A DNA stretch of 64,000 bases from Micromonospora sp. MW-13 (GTDB lineage Bacteria > Actinomycetota > Actinomycetes > Mycobacteriales > Micromonosporaceae): positions 124,001-188,000 of the forward strand of contig NZ_QKKX01000009.1 of the NCBI RefSeq assembly GCF_003434305.1, given 5' to 3'. Position numbers and translations under genes: made by a program. Of the stretch, positions 21,332-30,544 are shown piece by piece. The stretch's first letter is position 1. The number at the start of each line of letters is the position of its first letter. The notes under the pieces are model-generated. The model searched no databases, was not told where the DNA came from, and saw only the letters and a program-made list of their open reading frames with translations.

Positions 21332-22357
21332 ATGCGTCGCGTTCTCGCCCTGGTGGGCCTGCCCCTGATCGTCATCGCGGCCGGGTGCGCCCCGGCCGGA
21401 TCGGAGCCGGGCGCCGGCGGCGCCGACGACCGGTGGGAGCCGTTCCACCAGCGGGCCGTCGAGGTGGCCGAGGCGTGGCGGCCCGGGACCGCCTGGACGG
21501 CCGGGTACGTGCTGCTCCAGGAGCCGACCGTGCTGCTCGGCGATCCCGACTTCACCCCCGAGACCGAGCAGGCGTTCCGCAACGGCTGGTACCGGGAGCA
21601 GATCGCGGTGCCGACCGACGAGCCGGGCAATACCGCCATCCGCTTCCCCGACGCGACGCTGAGCGTGCCGCTGGTCAGCGCCGCGACGGCGTACCGGCAG
21701 CTCGACCAGGGCGACCCGCCGCCGTGCGAGGGACGGCCGCGGCAGCCGACGCCCGAGAAGCGCCCGGGCTTCCGGCCCAAGCCCGAGTCCACGTCCGGCC
21801 CCGTCATCGAGCCCGGCCCGGACGGTCCGACCCTCGATCTGCGCCCGACCGTCGAGCCGGGGCCGGACGGCCCGGTCAGCAACGTGCCGTCGACCGCCTG
21901 CCTGCCGCTGACCGTCACCGCCGTGCGGCTCGGCACCGCGCCGGTGCACACCAGCCGGGGCAAGGCCCACGTTCCCGCCTGGGTGTTCACCGTGGCGGAG
22001 CTGAGGGCCCTGGTGGCCCGGCTCGCCGTCGATCCCGGCGCGGTCACCGCCGTGCCCCGGGGCGTCGCGCCCATCCGCCCGGCGCCCGAGGGCGTGGTCG
22101 GCGCGGAGAGCCTCCAGGCCGTCGACGGGGCCCGGCTGACCTGGCGGATCGGCGTCGGCGCGTGCGACACCGGCGCCACCCCGCTGGTGCAGGAACGCGA
22201 CGACGTGGTGGTGGTCGGCGGCGGCGTCACCCCGGCCACCGGCATCTGCACGGACCAGCTTCTGGTCAAGCCGGTCACCGCCACGCTGAAGGCGCCGCTC
22301 GGCGACCGCCCGGTGCTCGACGTGGCCACCGGCGCACCGCTGGTCGTCCGCCCCTGA
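21332..22357 (+). CDS. Putative lipoprotein of unknown function
   Basis: 341 residues. Signal peptide MRRVLALVGLPLIVIAAGC with the lipid-accepting Cys at 19, so it is extracellular and membrane-anchored. The mature part has an N-terminal region (about 30-130), a Pro-rich linker with the repeat EPGPDGP twice (about 165-190), and a C-terminal region rich in strands with two Cys that could form a disulfide. No known domain recognised. Convergent with the decarboxylase gene, only 13 bp apart. The 170 bp before the start contain a short GGAACCGGGGCCGG duplication. Confidence 0.72.
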   Translation: MRRVLALVGLPLIVIAAGCAPAGSEPGAGGADDRWEPFHQRAVEVAEAWRPGTAWTAGYVLLQEPTVLLGDPDFTPETEQAFRNGWYREQIAVPTDEPGNTAIRFPDATLSVPLVSAATAYRQLDQGDPPPCEGRPRQPTPEKRPGFRPKPESTSGPVIEPGPDGPTLDLRPTVEPGPDGPVSNVPSTACLPLTVTAVRLGTAPVHTSRGKAHVPAWVFTVAELRALVARLAVDPGAVTAVPRGVAPIRPAPEGVVGAESLQAVDGARLTWRIGVGACDTGATPLVQERDDVVVVGGGVTPATGICTDQLLVKPVTATLKAPLGDRPVLDVATGAPLVVRP

Positions 22358-22370
22358 GCCGGCCCGGTGC

Positions 22371-23966
22371 TCAGAGCAGCCGCGGCACGGTGGTGCTGAT
22401 CGGCACGGGCAGCACGGTGGGCCGGTCCGCGGCGAACGCCGCGCGCAGCGCGTCGCCCAACCGCTCGGGCTCCTCGACCACGGTGGCGGCGCAGCCGTAG
22501 CCCCGGGCCACCGCGCCGATGTCCAGGCCCGGCAGGTCGAGGCCGGGCACCCCGGGGGTGTGCTTCAGTTCGGCGAACGACTTGAGGATCGCGTACTGCT
22601 GGTTGACCGGGACCACGACGGTGAGCGGCAGGCGCAGCCGTGCGGCCGTCCACAGGGCCTGCACCGAGTAGTGGAACGAGCCGTCCCCGATCACGGCGAC
22701 CACCGGGCGGTCCCGCCCGGTGTCCCGCTCGGCCAGCGCGATCCCGACGGCCGCGGGCAGCCCGAAACCGAGGCCGCCGCTGGCCATGGTGAAGTACGAC
22801 GCGGGGCGGGTGACCGGCAGCCGGCGGCGCAGCGCGGCCAGGTTGGACGGTGACTCCTGCACCAGCACCCCGTCGGGTGGCCAGTGCCGGGCCAGGGCGG
22901 CGAAGAGGCCGTCCGGGCTCAGCGGCGGGCCCGGGTCGGGCGGCGGCGGGGCGGGCCGGGGCGGCGGGGGCGGGCGCTCGGCCGCCGGGATCAGGTCGAC
23001 CAGGGCGGCCAGCGCCAGGCCCGGATCGCCGAGCAGGCTGTCCCCGACCGGGGCGCGGGCGGTCTCCGCCGGGTCGTCGGTGACGTGCAGCAGCCGGGTG
23101 CCGGCGGGCAGGTAGTCCCCGGGCACGTGCGGGTAGTACCGGAACACCGGCGCGCCGACCACCAGCACCGTGTCGTGCCCGCGCAGCGCCTCGGCCAGCG
23201 GCCCGATCGCGTACGGCAGCACGCCCCGGTAGTACGGGTGGTCCTCGGGGAACGCGGCCCGTTCCGGGGCCGGCGCGGACCAGACCGGGACGGCCAGCCG
23301 CTCGGCCAACGCGACCGCCGCCGGCCACGCGCCGGCCCGGTCGACCGCCCCGCCGAGGACGAGCACCGGGGAGCGGCTGGCGGCCACCGTGGCGGCGAAC
23401 TCCCGCAGCCGGGACGGGTCCGGGGCGTACCGGCTGGCCACGCTGCGCACCTCGGGCGCCCCGGACGCCGGCTGCTGCCAGTCGTCCAGCGGCAGGGAGA
23501 GGAAGACCGGCCCGGCCGGCGGCTGCACCGCCGTGGCGTACGCCCGCATGAACGCCGCCGGGATGTCCTGCGCGCGGGACGGCTCGTAGCTCCACTTGAC
23601 GTACGGCTGGGTCAGCTCGGCCGCCCGGGGGCTGGTCAGCCGGGGCTCGATCAGCAGCATCTCCCGGGTCTGCTGGCCGGCGGTGACGATCAGCGGCGTC
23701 TTGTTGTGCCAGGCGGTGACCAGGTTGCCCATGCCGTTGCCGGTGCCCGGGGCGGTGTGCAGGTTGACGTGCGCGGGGCGGCCGGTGGCCTGGGCGTACC
23801 CGTCGGCCATCCCGACCGCGGACGCCTCGTGCAGGGCGTGCACGTAGCGGAAGTCGGCGGGGAAGTCCTGCAGGAACGGCTCCTCGGTGGAGCCGGGGTT
23901 GCCGAAGACGGTGGTCAGGCCCAGCGCCCGGAGCAGGTCGTACGTCGTCTCGCGGACCGTTGCCAT
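22371..23966 (-). CDS. mdlC: Thiamine-diphosphate decarboxylase, benzoylformate decarboxylase type
   Basis: 531-residue ThDP enzyme; benzoylformate decarboxylase splits phenylglyoxylate to benzaldehyde and CO2 in mandelate breakdown. Active-site positions known from the Pseudomonas enzyme line up: S26 (GNPGSTEEP), E47 (LHEAS), H70 (NLHTAPG) and a His at 280 (YYPHVPG). The ThDP/Mg motif GDGSFHYSVQALWTA is intact. A Pro-rich linker lies near 330. ATG start with GGAGG upstream. No other mandelate genes are nearby, so the true 2-oxoacid may differ; this family is often over-annotated. Confidence 0.82.
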   Translation of the reverse strand: MATVRETTYDLLRALGLTTVFGNPGSTEEPFLQDFPADFRYVHALHEASAVGMADGYAQATGRPAHVNLHTAPGTGNGMGNLVTAWHNKTPLIVTAGQQTREMLLIEPRLTSPRAAELTQPYVKWSYEPSRAQDIPAAFMRAYATAVQPPAGPVFLSLPLDDWQQPASGAPEVRSVASRYAPDPSRLREFAATVAASRSPVLVLGGAVDRAGAWPAAVALAERLAVPVWSAPAPERAAFPEDHPYYRGVLPYAIGPLAEALRGHDTVLVVGAPVFRYYPHVPGDYLPAGTRLLHVTDDPAETARAPVGDSLLGDPGLALAALVDLIPAAERPPPPPRPAPPPPDPGPPLSPDGLFAALARHWPPDGVLVQESPSNLAALRRRLPVTRPASYFTMASGGLGFGLPAAVGIALAERDTGRDRPVVAVIGDGSFHYSVQALWTAARLRLPLTVVVPVNQQYAILKSFAELKHTPGVPGLDLPGLDIGAVARGYGCAATVVEEPERLGDALRAAFAADRPTVLPVPISTTVPRLL

Positions 23967-24110
23967 CGATGGGCCTCCGTGTCGGCGGGCTGCCTCCTCG
24001 CCGGAGACGACGCGGCGATCGGGCCCCGACCTGCCGAATCTATCCGGAACAGGCTCACCTATCGGGCGATTCGCCCCAGTCCGCAGTGATCGCCGTCACG
24101 TCGGCCCGCG

Positions 24111-24914
24111 TCAGGGGAGCGCGAAGGGCAGCTTGATCCCGTCCAGCGCCCGCCCGCACGGGCAGTCCCGTGCGGCCGGCAGGGCGGCGACCGCGTCCAG
24201 CAGCACCCCGCGCAGCCGGTCGGTGTTCTCGCCGAAGACCCGGAAGACCTCCTCCTGGGTCACCGACTCGCCGCCCTCCACCCCCGCGTCCAGGTCGGTG
24301 ACCAGGGCGATCGGGGTGTAACAGAGGGCCAGTTCCCGGGCCAGCACCGCCTCCGGGTGACCGGTCATGTTGACCACCGCCCCGCCGATCGCGGTGAACC
24401 AGCGCGACTCCGCCCGGGTGGAGAACCGGGGCCCCTCCACCACCACCATCGTGCCGCCGTCGACCGCCGACACCCCCCGACCGGCCGCCGCGTCGAGCAG
24501 CGTCCGGCGGCCCACCGGGCAGTACGGGTCGGCGAAGGTGACGTGCACCGCGCCCCGGTCGTAGTACGTCTGGACCCGGCCGTTGGTGCGGTCGACGAGT
24601 TGGTCCGGCACCACGAAGCTGCCCGGTCCCAGCTCGGGGCGCAGCCCGCCGACCGCGCACGGGGCGAGCACCTGGCGTACCCCGAGCGACCGCAGCGCCC
24701 ACAGGTTCGCCCGGTACGGGATCAGGTGCGGCGGGTGCCGGTGGTCGCGCCCGTGGCGGGGCAGGAACGCCACCCGCCGGCCGCCCACCTCGGCGACCGT
24801 CACCGCGTCCGACGGCTCCCCGTACGGCGTCTCGACCCGGTGCTCGGTGGCGCCCTCCAGGAGGGCGTAGAGCCCCGAGCCGCCGATCACCGCGATGTCC
24901 GCCGTCGACCCCAT
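24111..24914 (-). CDS. mtnP: S-methyl-5'-thioadenosine phosphorylase
   Basis: 267 residues, PNP/MTAP phosphorylase fold; splits methylthioadenosine with phosphate to adenine and methylthioribose-1-phosphate in methionine salvage. Visible: the N-terminal IAVIGGSGLY phosphate loop, PRHGRDHRHPPHLIPYRAN, the ribose/phosphate region APCAVGGL, and MTGHPEAVLARELALCYTPI with a base-recognising Asp downstream (VTDLDAG). The ATG at 24914 has GGAGGGGG just upstream and is preferred to an in-frame Met 11 codons earlier. Divergent from algH. Confidence 0.9.
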   Translation of the reverse strand: MGSTADIAVIGGSGLYALLEGATEHRVETPYGEPSDAVTVAEVGGRRVAFLPRHGRDHRHPPHLIPYRANLWALRSLGVRQVLAPCAVGGLRPELGPGSFVVPDQLVDRTNGRVQTYYDRGAVHVTFADPYCPVGRRTLLDAAAGRGVSAVDGGTMVVVEGPRFSTRAESRWFTAIGGAVVNMTGHPEAVLARELALCYTPIALVTDLDAGVEGGESVTQEEVFRVFGENTDRLRGVLLDAVAALPAARDCPCGRALDGIKLPFALP

Positions 24915-25147
24915 CGTCGCCCCCTCCGGTCCCAGTCGATCACCCACCGGTCAGACCTTAGCCACCGCCCCGACCGCAAGCTATGGTGCCAGGCATGGCG
25001 TTGACAGCACGGATGAGCGCGGAGTCCCGTGCCGATCGGGTGTGGCCGGCCAGTTCCCCGGTCGGCCCCGGCGTCGGTGCCGTCCGGGCCGGGCGCGGTG
25101 CCTGTCTCCGGGGCGACGCCCCCCGTCCCCCGGCGCGTGGCTGACGG

Positions 25148-25747
25148 ATGTCCGACATGCAGGGAGAAGACCAGGCGATCGGCGGGCGTGCGATGGAGTC
25201 GATGACCGGACGGCTGCTGGTCGCGACCCCGACGCTCAAGGACCCGAACTTCGACCGGACGGTGGTGCTGCTCGTCGCGCACGAGCCGGGCGGGGCGCTG
25301 GGCGTGGTGCTCAACCGGGCCACCGAGGTCCCGGTCGCCGACGTCCTCGGCGACTGGAGCGCCCTGGCCCGGGACCCGGCGGTGCTGTTCGAGGGCGGGC
25401 CGGTGCAGCCCGACTCGGCGATCTGCCTGGCCCGGATGCGCAACCCGGTCAAGCGGCTGCGCGGCTTCCACCAGGTCTCCGGCGCCGTCGGCACGATCGA
25501 CCTCTCCGCCGACCCGGAGCGGATGCGGGAGAGCATCGGCAGCATCCGGGTCTTCGCCGGCTACTCCGGCTGGGGGGCGGGCCAACTGGAGCAGGAGATC
25601 GAGGACGGCTCCTGGTTCGTCCTCGACGCGCTGCCCGGGGACGCCTTCGTCGACCGCCCGGACGACCTGTGGCCGATGGTGCTGCGCCGGCAGGGCGGGA
25701 TGATGGCGGCGGTCGCCCACTTCCCGCCGGACGTCGCGCTGAACTGA
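25148..25747 (+). CDS. YqgE/AlgH family protein
   Basis: 199 residues, DUF179 fold: GRLLVATPTLKDPNFDRTVV, then ALGVVLNRATE, LFEGGPVQ, and RVFAGYSGWGAGQLEQEIEDG. The family is widespread; its molecular function is not established. The start is uncertain: ATGs at 25148, 25157 and 25193 are in frame, and conservation begins at MTGRLLVATP, so the first 15-18 residues may not be translated. A tRNA-Ala gene follows in the same direction. Confidence 0.85.
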   Translation: MSDMQGEDQAIGGRAMESMTGRLLVATPTLKDPNFDRTVVLLVAHEPGGALGVVLNRATEVPVADVLGDWSALARDPAVLFEGGPVQPDSAICLARMRNPVKRLRGFHQVSGAVGTIDLSADPERMRESIGSIRVFAGYSGWGAGQLEQEIEDGSWFVLDALPGDAFVDRPDDLWPMVLRRQGGMMAAVAHFPPDVALN

Positions 25748-25832
25748 CCCGCGAGTGGGGCCCGCGAGATGACCATGACGGCCGGCGTGTGTATAGTTCT
25801 CTCCGTGCCCGGGCAACCGGGAGCGAAGGTAA

Positions 25833-25908
25833 GGGGCCGTGGCGCAGCTGGTAGCGCACCACACTGGCAGTGTGGGGGTCAGGGGTTCGAGTCCCCTCGG
25901 CTCCACCA
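25833..25908 (+). tRNA. tRNA-Ala (GGC anticodon)
   Basis: 76-nt cloverleaf with encoded CCA. Acceptor GGGGCCG pairs with CGGCTCC (one G-U); D arm GCGC-AGCTGGTA-GCGC; anticodon stem CCACA/TGTGG around loop CTGGCAG, anticodon GGC; T arm AGGGG-TTCGAGT-CCCCT. It reads GCC alanine codons. Confidence 0.96.
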
Positions 25909-25962
25909 GTTCCCACCACGGGTGGGACGGTGGAAATATGTCGGCACTGGCCGATAAATCTT

Positions 25963-25994
25963 GATCTTGTGGCCACCGATGTGGCCACAAGATC
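25963..25994. repeat. Perfect 14-bp inverted repeat downstream of tRNA-Ala
   Basis: GATCTTGTGGCCAC-cgat-GTGGCCACAAGATC, in a stretch less GC-rich than its surroundings, 55 bp after the tRNA 3' end. It could be the tRNA terminator or a relic of a tRNA-targeted element. Between it and 26097 nothing recognisable is encoded. Confidence 0.6.
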
Positions 25995-26097
25995 AGATGC
26001 GTTTGTGTATCCGGGCGGCTCTTGTGCCCCGGGGGACACCGTGCCGGGCCAACTTCGACTCGCACTATCGCAACCGGATCAGCGCTGAACCTGCTCG

Positions 26098-26133
26098 GCG
26101 TGGCCGAGCCGTCCTCGGGCGGCTCGGCCACGC
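26098..26133 (+). terminator. Hairpin terminator
   Basis: 14-bp perfect stem GCGTGGCCGAGCCG/CGGCTCGGCCACGC with an 8-nt loop and a following TTTCGGTTT. It lies between the tRNA region and the convergent minus-strand gene. Confidence 0.65.
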
Positions 26134-26223
26134 TTTCGGTTTCGACGAGACGGCCGGAGGTGGCGACTCCCCGACGTGCGAGGGGCACCTCCTCCGACCG
26201 CTCAGGGTCGGTGGCTGCCGAGC

Positions 26224-26649
26224 TCAGCTCCGGGTCATCGTGGACGCGTATCCGCCCCCGCCTGGGTAGACCCACTCGCCGGTGACCGTGGTGTCGTCGG
26301 CGCTGAACGTGCCCTCGTAGTAGGCCGGGCTGCCCTTCGCGCCGCCCCAGATAATGAGCTTGTCGCCGACGAGTTCGTAGACGTAGTCGAGGGTGTTGCC
26401 GGCCGCGTCGTAGAACCGCGACACCACGTCCGCGCCGATCGGCTCGCCGAACGGGTGCAGGTGGCCGATGACCTCCAGGCCGGTGACCGGCTGGCCGAAC
26501 TGGGTCAGCTCCACGTGCTGGAGCAGGAAGAAGCCGCCGGTCATCCACTCGTACCGCACGGTTCCCTCGGCGCCGCCGGTCACCGTCCAGGTGCCGACCA
26601 GACGGTCCAGGGCGGCCAGTTCGGCGCTGGGCTGAATGTTCTCAGACAT
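26224..26649 (-). CDS. DUF1579-like small beta-barrel protein
   Basis: 141 residues. Pattern LAALDRLVGTWTVTGG, then RYEWMTGGFFLLQHVEL, GHLHPFGEPIGADVVSRFYD and YYEGTFSADDTTVTGEWVYP is that of small lipocalin-like proteins of the DUF1579 type. No signal or catalytic motif. ATG start with GAGGAGG just upstream rather than the Met 15 codons earlier. Divergent from the DUF998 gene across 160 bp. Confidence 0.65.
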   Translation of the reverse strand: MSENIQPSAELAALDRLVGTWTVTGGAEGTVRYEWMTGGFFLLQHVELTQFGQPVTGLEVIGHLHPFGEPIGADVVSRFYDAAGNTLDYVYELVGDKLIIWGGAKGSPAYYEGTFSADDTTVTGEWVYPGGGGYASTMTRS

Positions 26650-26809
26650 CGTGTCCTCCTCGGTGGGTGCTTGCCGGTACCTCGGAGGCCGCACCCCGGC
26701 TTTGACATCCCGTGACGGCTACCTGCTATGGCCCACGTCACATCCTCTGCGCGTCAAAGTGCCCGGTGCGGCCACGAGGTAGCGGCGAACACCCACCAAG
26801 GAGGAAGTC

Positions 26810-27439
26810 ATGACCACCGTCGCCGCCGTCCGCCGCTCGTCCGGGCACCTACTCCTCGCCGGCGCCCTCGCCGGGCCGGTCTTCTTCGCCTCGGCCGTGA
26901 CACAGATGCTGACCCGTGAGGGCTACGACATCACGCGACACCCGATCAGCCAGCTCGCCACCGGAAGCCTCGGCTGGATCCAGATCACCACGTTCGTCCT
27001 CGCCGGTCTGGGCGGCCTGGCGCTCGCCGTGGGTATCCGAGGGACCCTCACTGAGGGGACCGGTCGGCGCGTGCTCCCGATCCTCGTCGGGATCTTCGGT
27101 GCCGGGCTCGTCGCGGCCGGCGTGTTCACCATGGATCCGGAGCACGGCTTCCCGGTCGGTACCGCGGACGGGCCGGCCGGCGAGATGACCTGGCACAGCA
27201 TCGCGCATTCGGCCGCAGCCGCCACGGCCTTCACCGCGCTGGCCGTCGCCGCCGTCGTATTGACCGTCCGCCACGCCCGTCGTCGCGCAGCGCTGCGGGC
27301 CGTGCTCAACGCAATCACCGCGCTCATCCTGCTGCTGCCCATGTCGCAGAGCCACATGAGCATCCAGATCGCCGTGAACGGTTTGGTCGCCTTCACCTGG
27401 ACGACGGTCGTCGCCCTCTCCCTGCGCCGTTCGGCCTGA
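26810..27439 (+). CDS. DUF998 membrane protein
   Basis: 209 residues with six hydrophobic segments. The N-terminal LLLAGALAGPVFFASAVTQM helix followed by YDITRHPISQLATGSLGWIQ is the DUF998 signature; MDPEHGFPVG in the middle is also typical. Integral membrane protein of unknown function. AAGGAGG eight bases before the ATG. It heads a run of same-direction genes with the DGPF protein and the ECF sigma factor, and may belong to their regulon. Confidence 0.8.
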   Translation: MTTVAAVRRSSGHLLLAGALAGPVFFASAVTQMLTREGYDITRHPISQLATGSLGWIQITTFVLAGLGGLALAVGIRGTLTEGTGRRVLPILVGIFGAGLVAAGVFTMDPEHGFPVGTADGPAGEMTWHSIAHSAAAATAFTALAVAAVVLTVRHARRRAALRAVLNAITALILLLPMSQSHMSIQIAVNGLVAFTWTTVVALSLRRSA

Positions 27440-27481
27440 CCGGCGTAGCGTGATCCGAGGCCCGCGAACACGAGGACGACT

Positions 27482-27853
27482 GTGAAGTATCTGCTACTCA
27501 GCTACACGCCGACCGCCGCGTGGAACGCCGCGACCGCCGCCACGCCGTCCGAGGAGGCGCTGGCCGCGTTCGCCGTGTACCAGCGGTTCGAACAGGAGCT
27601 GATCGAAACCGGTGAGTTTGTCAGCAGCGAGGGTCTCGGGCACCCGGCCGTCAGCACCACGGTCCGCAGGACCCCGACCGGGCCGGTGGCGACCGACGGC
27701 CCGTTCGTCGAGCTCAAGGAGGTCCTGGCCAGTTTCGCGGTGATCGATGTGGCCAGCCAGGAGCGCGCCGTCGAGATCGTCTCGCGGATGGTCGAGGTGC
27801 TGGGCGAACCGATGGAGATCCGGCCGATCATGGGCGAGGACTTCGCAACATGA
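27482..27853 (+). CDS. DGPF/YCII-family protein
   Basis: 123 residues, ferredoxin-like YCII fold. It contains TGPVATDGPFVELKEVL, the DGPF motif that names the group. The GTG start (MKYLLLSYTP) matches the family's usual beginning. Such proteins sit next to ECF42 sigma factors, as here: the sigma gene starts 43 bp downstream. Biochemical role unproven. Confidence 0.85.
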   Translation: MKYLLLSYTPTAAWNAATAATPSEEALAAFAVYQRFEQELIETGEFVSSEGLGHPAVSTTVRRTPTGPVATDGPFVELKEVLASFAVIDVASQERAVEIVSRMVEVLGEPMEIRPIMGEDFAT

Positions 27854-27896
27854 ATGGCCTCCGCGGCGTCGCGGGCCGTCGAGCGGCCGAATTCGC

Positions 27897-29135
27897 GTGA
27901 TATCGGCGGTCGAGCACCTGCTGCGCGCCGAGGCACCGCAGGTGCTCGGCGCGTTGGTGCGGCGCTTCGGCCATTTCGACATCGCCGAGGACGCGGTGCA
28001 GGAGGCGTTGCTCGTCGCGAGCCGGGCGTGGCCGACCGACGGTGTGCCGGAGCACCCGCGAAGCTGGCTGATCCGGATCGGTTACCGGCGGATGGTCGAC
28101 CTGCTCCGCACCGACCAGGCCAGACGCCGCCGCGAGCAGCACGTCGGCATGACCGAGCTGGCGATGCAGGATCCGGCCCGGCGGGCGCGCCCGCCGCTGG
28201 AGACCGACGACAGTCTCACGCTCCTGCTGTTGTGCTGCCATCCCGCGCTGAGCGCCATCTCCCAGGTGGTGCTCACCCTGCGCGCGGTCGGCGGCCTGAC
28301 GACTGCGGAGATCGCGCATGCCTACGGGACGGCCGAGAACACCATGGGTGTCCGGATCAGCCGCGCCAAGCAGCAGTTGGCCCGCGCCGGCGCCCGGTTC
28401 ACACCGCCGACCGACGCCGACCGGGACAGCCGGATGAACGCCGTCATGCAGGTGCTGTACCTGATCTTCAACGAGGGCTACACGGCCTCCACCGGCGACG
28501 CGCTCGCCCGCGTCGACCTGACCCGCGAGGCGATCCGGCTGACCCGCATGCTCCGCGACTCCCTGCCGGACGACGCCGAGGTGACCGGGCTGCTCGCGCT
28601 GATGCTGCTCACCGAGTCGCGGCGGGCTGCCCGTACGCGGGGCGAGGAGCTGGTGCCGCTGGACGAGCAGGACCGGACACAGTGGAATACCGAGCTGATC
28701 CGTGAGGGCACCGGGCTGATCGACAGCGTCTGGCGGCGGCGCGAGGTCGGCACGTACCAGCTGCAGGCGGCGATCGCGGCCGTGCACGCCGCGGCAGCGT
28801 CACCGGACCGGACGGACTGGCCACAGATCGCGGCGCTGTACCTCGGACTGGAACAACTCAGCCCGACCGCGCCGGTACGGCTGAGCCGGGTGGTCGCGGT
28901 CGCCCACGCGTACGGGCCGGCCCGCGGGTTGGCGCTGCTCGACGACCTCAACCGGAGCTACCACCTGGACGAGGAACCGCTGACCCGGCAACGGGAACGT
29001 GCCGTCCGCGCCCACCTGCTGGAGCTGACCGGCGACGCGACCGGCGCGGCGGCCCGGTACCGCGAGGCGGCTGCCCTGACACAGAACCAGGTCGAACAGC
29101 GGTACCTGCTGGGTCGGGCCGGTCGCATCGGGTGA
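27897..29135 (+). CDS. ECF42-type RNA polymerase sigma factor
   Basis: 412 residues. The sigma-2 domain (LVRRFGHFDIAEDAVQEALL; WLIRIGYRRMVDLLR) and sigma-4 domain (LTTAEIAHAYGTAENTMGVR) occupy the first 175 residues. A long helical, TPR-like C-terminal extension (DUF6596 region, with LYLIFNEGYTAS) follows. This extension replaces an anti-sigma factor and regulates activity in ECF42 proteins. GTG start at VISAVEHLL, overlapping nothing. The DGPF partner gene directly upstream supports the group assignment. The regulon probably includes the DGPF gene. Confidence 0.85.
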   Translation: MISAVEHLLRAEAPQVLGALVRRFGHFDIAEDAVQEALLVASRAWPTDGVPEHPRSWLIRIGYRRMVDLLRTDQARRRREQHVGMTELAMQDPARRARPPLETDDSLTLLLLCCHPALSAISQVVLTLRAVGGLTTAEIAHAYGTAENTMGVRISRAKQQLARAGARFTPPTDADRDSRMNAVMQVLYLIFNEGYTASTGDALARVDLTREAIRLTRMLRDSLPDDAEVTGLLALMLLTESRRAARTRGEELVPLDEQDRTQWNTELIREGTGLIDSVWRRREVGTYQLQAAIAAVHAAAASPDRTDWPQIAALYLGLEQLSPTAPVRLSRVVAVAHAYGPARGLALLDDLNRSYHLDEEPLTRQRERAVRAHLLELTGDATGAAARYREAAALTQNQVEQRYLLGRAGRIG

Positions 29136-29222
29136 CCGATTGCCCGCGCTGGACGCGCTGGTCGTCGCCGTTGCGCGTAGCGTGATGGCGCACCTGGAAG
29201 AAGCCCCGGGAGGAAACGAATC

Positions 29223-30400
29223 GTGACCCTGTCTGCCCCGCGCCCACGCTCGCGTACTTCGGCGTCGACGCGCTGATCGACGACGACACCCGGGCCCTCC
29301 AGGCCGCCGTACGTGGCTTCGTCGACCGGCGGATCCGCCCGGAGGTCGCCACCTGGTACGAGGACGGCAGCCTGCCCGTCCGAGACCTGGCCCGCGAACT
29401 CGGCGAACTCGGCGTGCTCGGCATGCACCTAGAGGGCTACGGCTGCGCCGGGACCTCCGCCGTCGCGTACGGGATGGCCTGCTTCGAGTTGGAGGCGGGC
29501 GACTCGGGGCTGCGCTCCCTGGTCTCGGTGCAGGGATCGCTCGCCATGTACGCCATCTGGCGCTTCGGCTCCGAGGAGCAGAAGCAGCAGTGGCTGCCCC
29601 GGATGGCCGCCGGTGAGGCGATCGGCTGCTTCGGCCTGACCGAACCGGACTTCGGCTCCGACCCGGCCGGCATGCGGACCAGGGCCCGCCGCGACGGGGA
29701 GGACTGGGTGCTCAACGGCACCAAAATGTGGATCACCAACGGCTCGATCGCGGATGTCGCCGTGGTGTGGGCCCACACCGACGAGGGCGTCCGAGGCTTC
29801 CTCGTCCCCGCCGGCACTCCCGGCTTCACCGCTTCGGAGATCACCCGCAAGCTCTCCCTACGCGCCTCGGTGACCTCGGAACTCGTCCTCGACGACGTGC
29901 GGCTGCCCGCCGACGCGATGCTGCCGGAGGCCGCCGGCCTGTCCGGGCCGCTGTCGTGTCTCAACGAGGCCCGCTTCGGCATCGTCTTCGGGGCGCTGGG
30001 CGCGGCCCACGACTGCCTGGAGACGACGATCGCGTACGCCCGCAGTCGCCTGATCTTCGACAAGCCGCTCGCCGCGTACCAGGCCACCCAGCTCAAGTTC
30101 GCCGACATGGGGCTGGAGCTGGGCAAGGGGATGCTGCTGGCGTTGCAGATCGGCGCGATGAAGGACGCCGGCACGCTCGACCACCGGCAGATCAGCCTGG
30201 GCAAGCTCAACAGCGTGCGGGAGGCCATCGCCATCGCCCGCGAGTGCCGGTCGATCCTCGGCGCGGCCGGGATCACCCTCGACTACCCGGTCATCCGGCA
30301 CTCGGCCAACCTCGAATCCGTGCTCACCTACGAGGGCACCTCCGAGGTGCATCAGCTGATCATCGGACAGGTGCTGACCGGCCACGCCGCCTTCAAGTGA
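29223..30400 (+). pseudogene. Acyl-CoA dehydrogenase, glutaryl-CoA dehydrogenase type, with 5' frameshift
   Basis: A well-placed GTG (29223, GGGAGG nine bases before) begins VTLSAPR but hits a stop after 17 codons. The frame that encodes YFGVDALIDDDTRALQ and the rest of the protein starts around 29240 in another register and has no start codon there. Adding one base near 29241-29243 restores a continuous protein of about 392 residues. The downstream part is complete: GCFGLTEPDFGSDPAGM, MWITNGS, a flavin region and the catalytic Glu in LTYEGTSEVHQ. Translation from GTG 29414 would lack about 64 N-terminal residues. Real frameshift or sequencing error cannot be separated here. Confidence 0.7.
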
Positions 30401-30544
30401 GCGGGCCCGACCCGGCCGGTGGGGATGCCTGGGTGTAGGACTCGTTCGCTCACGGCGATGAACCTCGCGTGCGTGGGCTCCCCGCCGGCGGTTCGTCGTG
30501 CGGCCGGCCCGTCAGTGCCAGAACGTTGCCGGACGCGGGAGCGG

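Noticed and set aside
25449-26039. Minus-strand frame crossing tRNA-Ala
   Set aside because: It includes the translated antisense of a tRNA (GAEGTRTPDPHTASVV), a well-known false protein.
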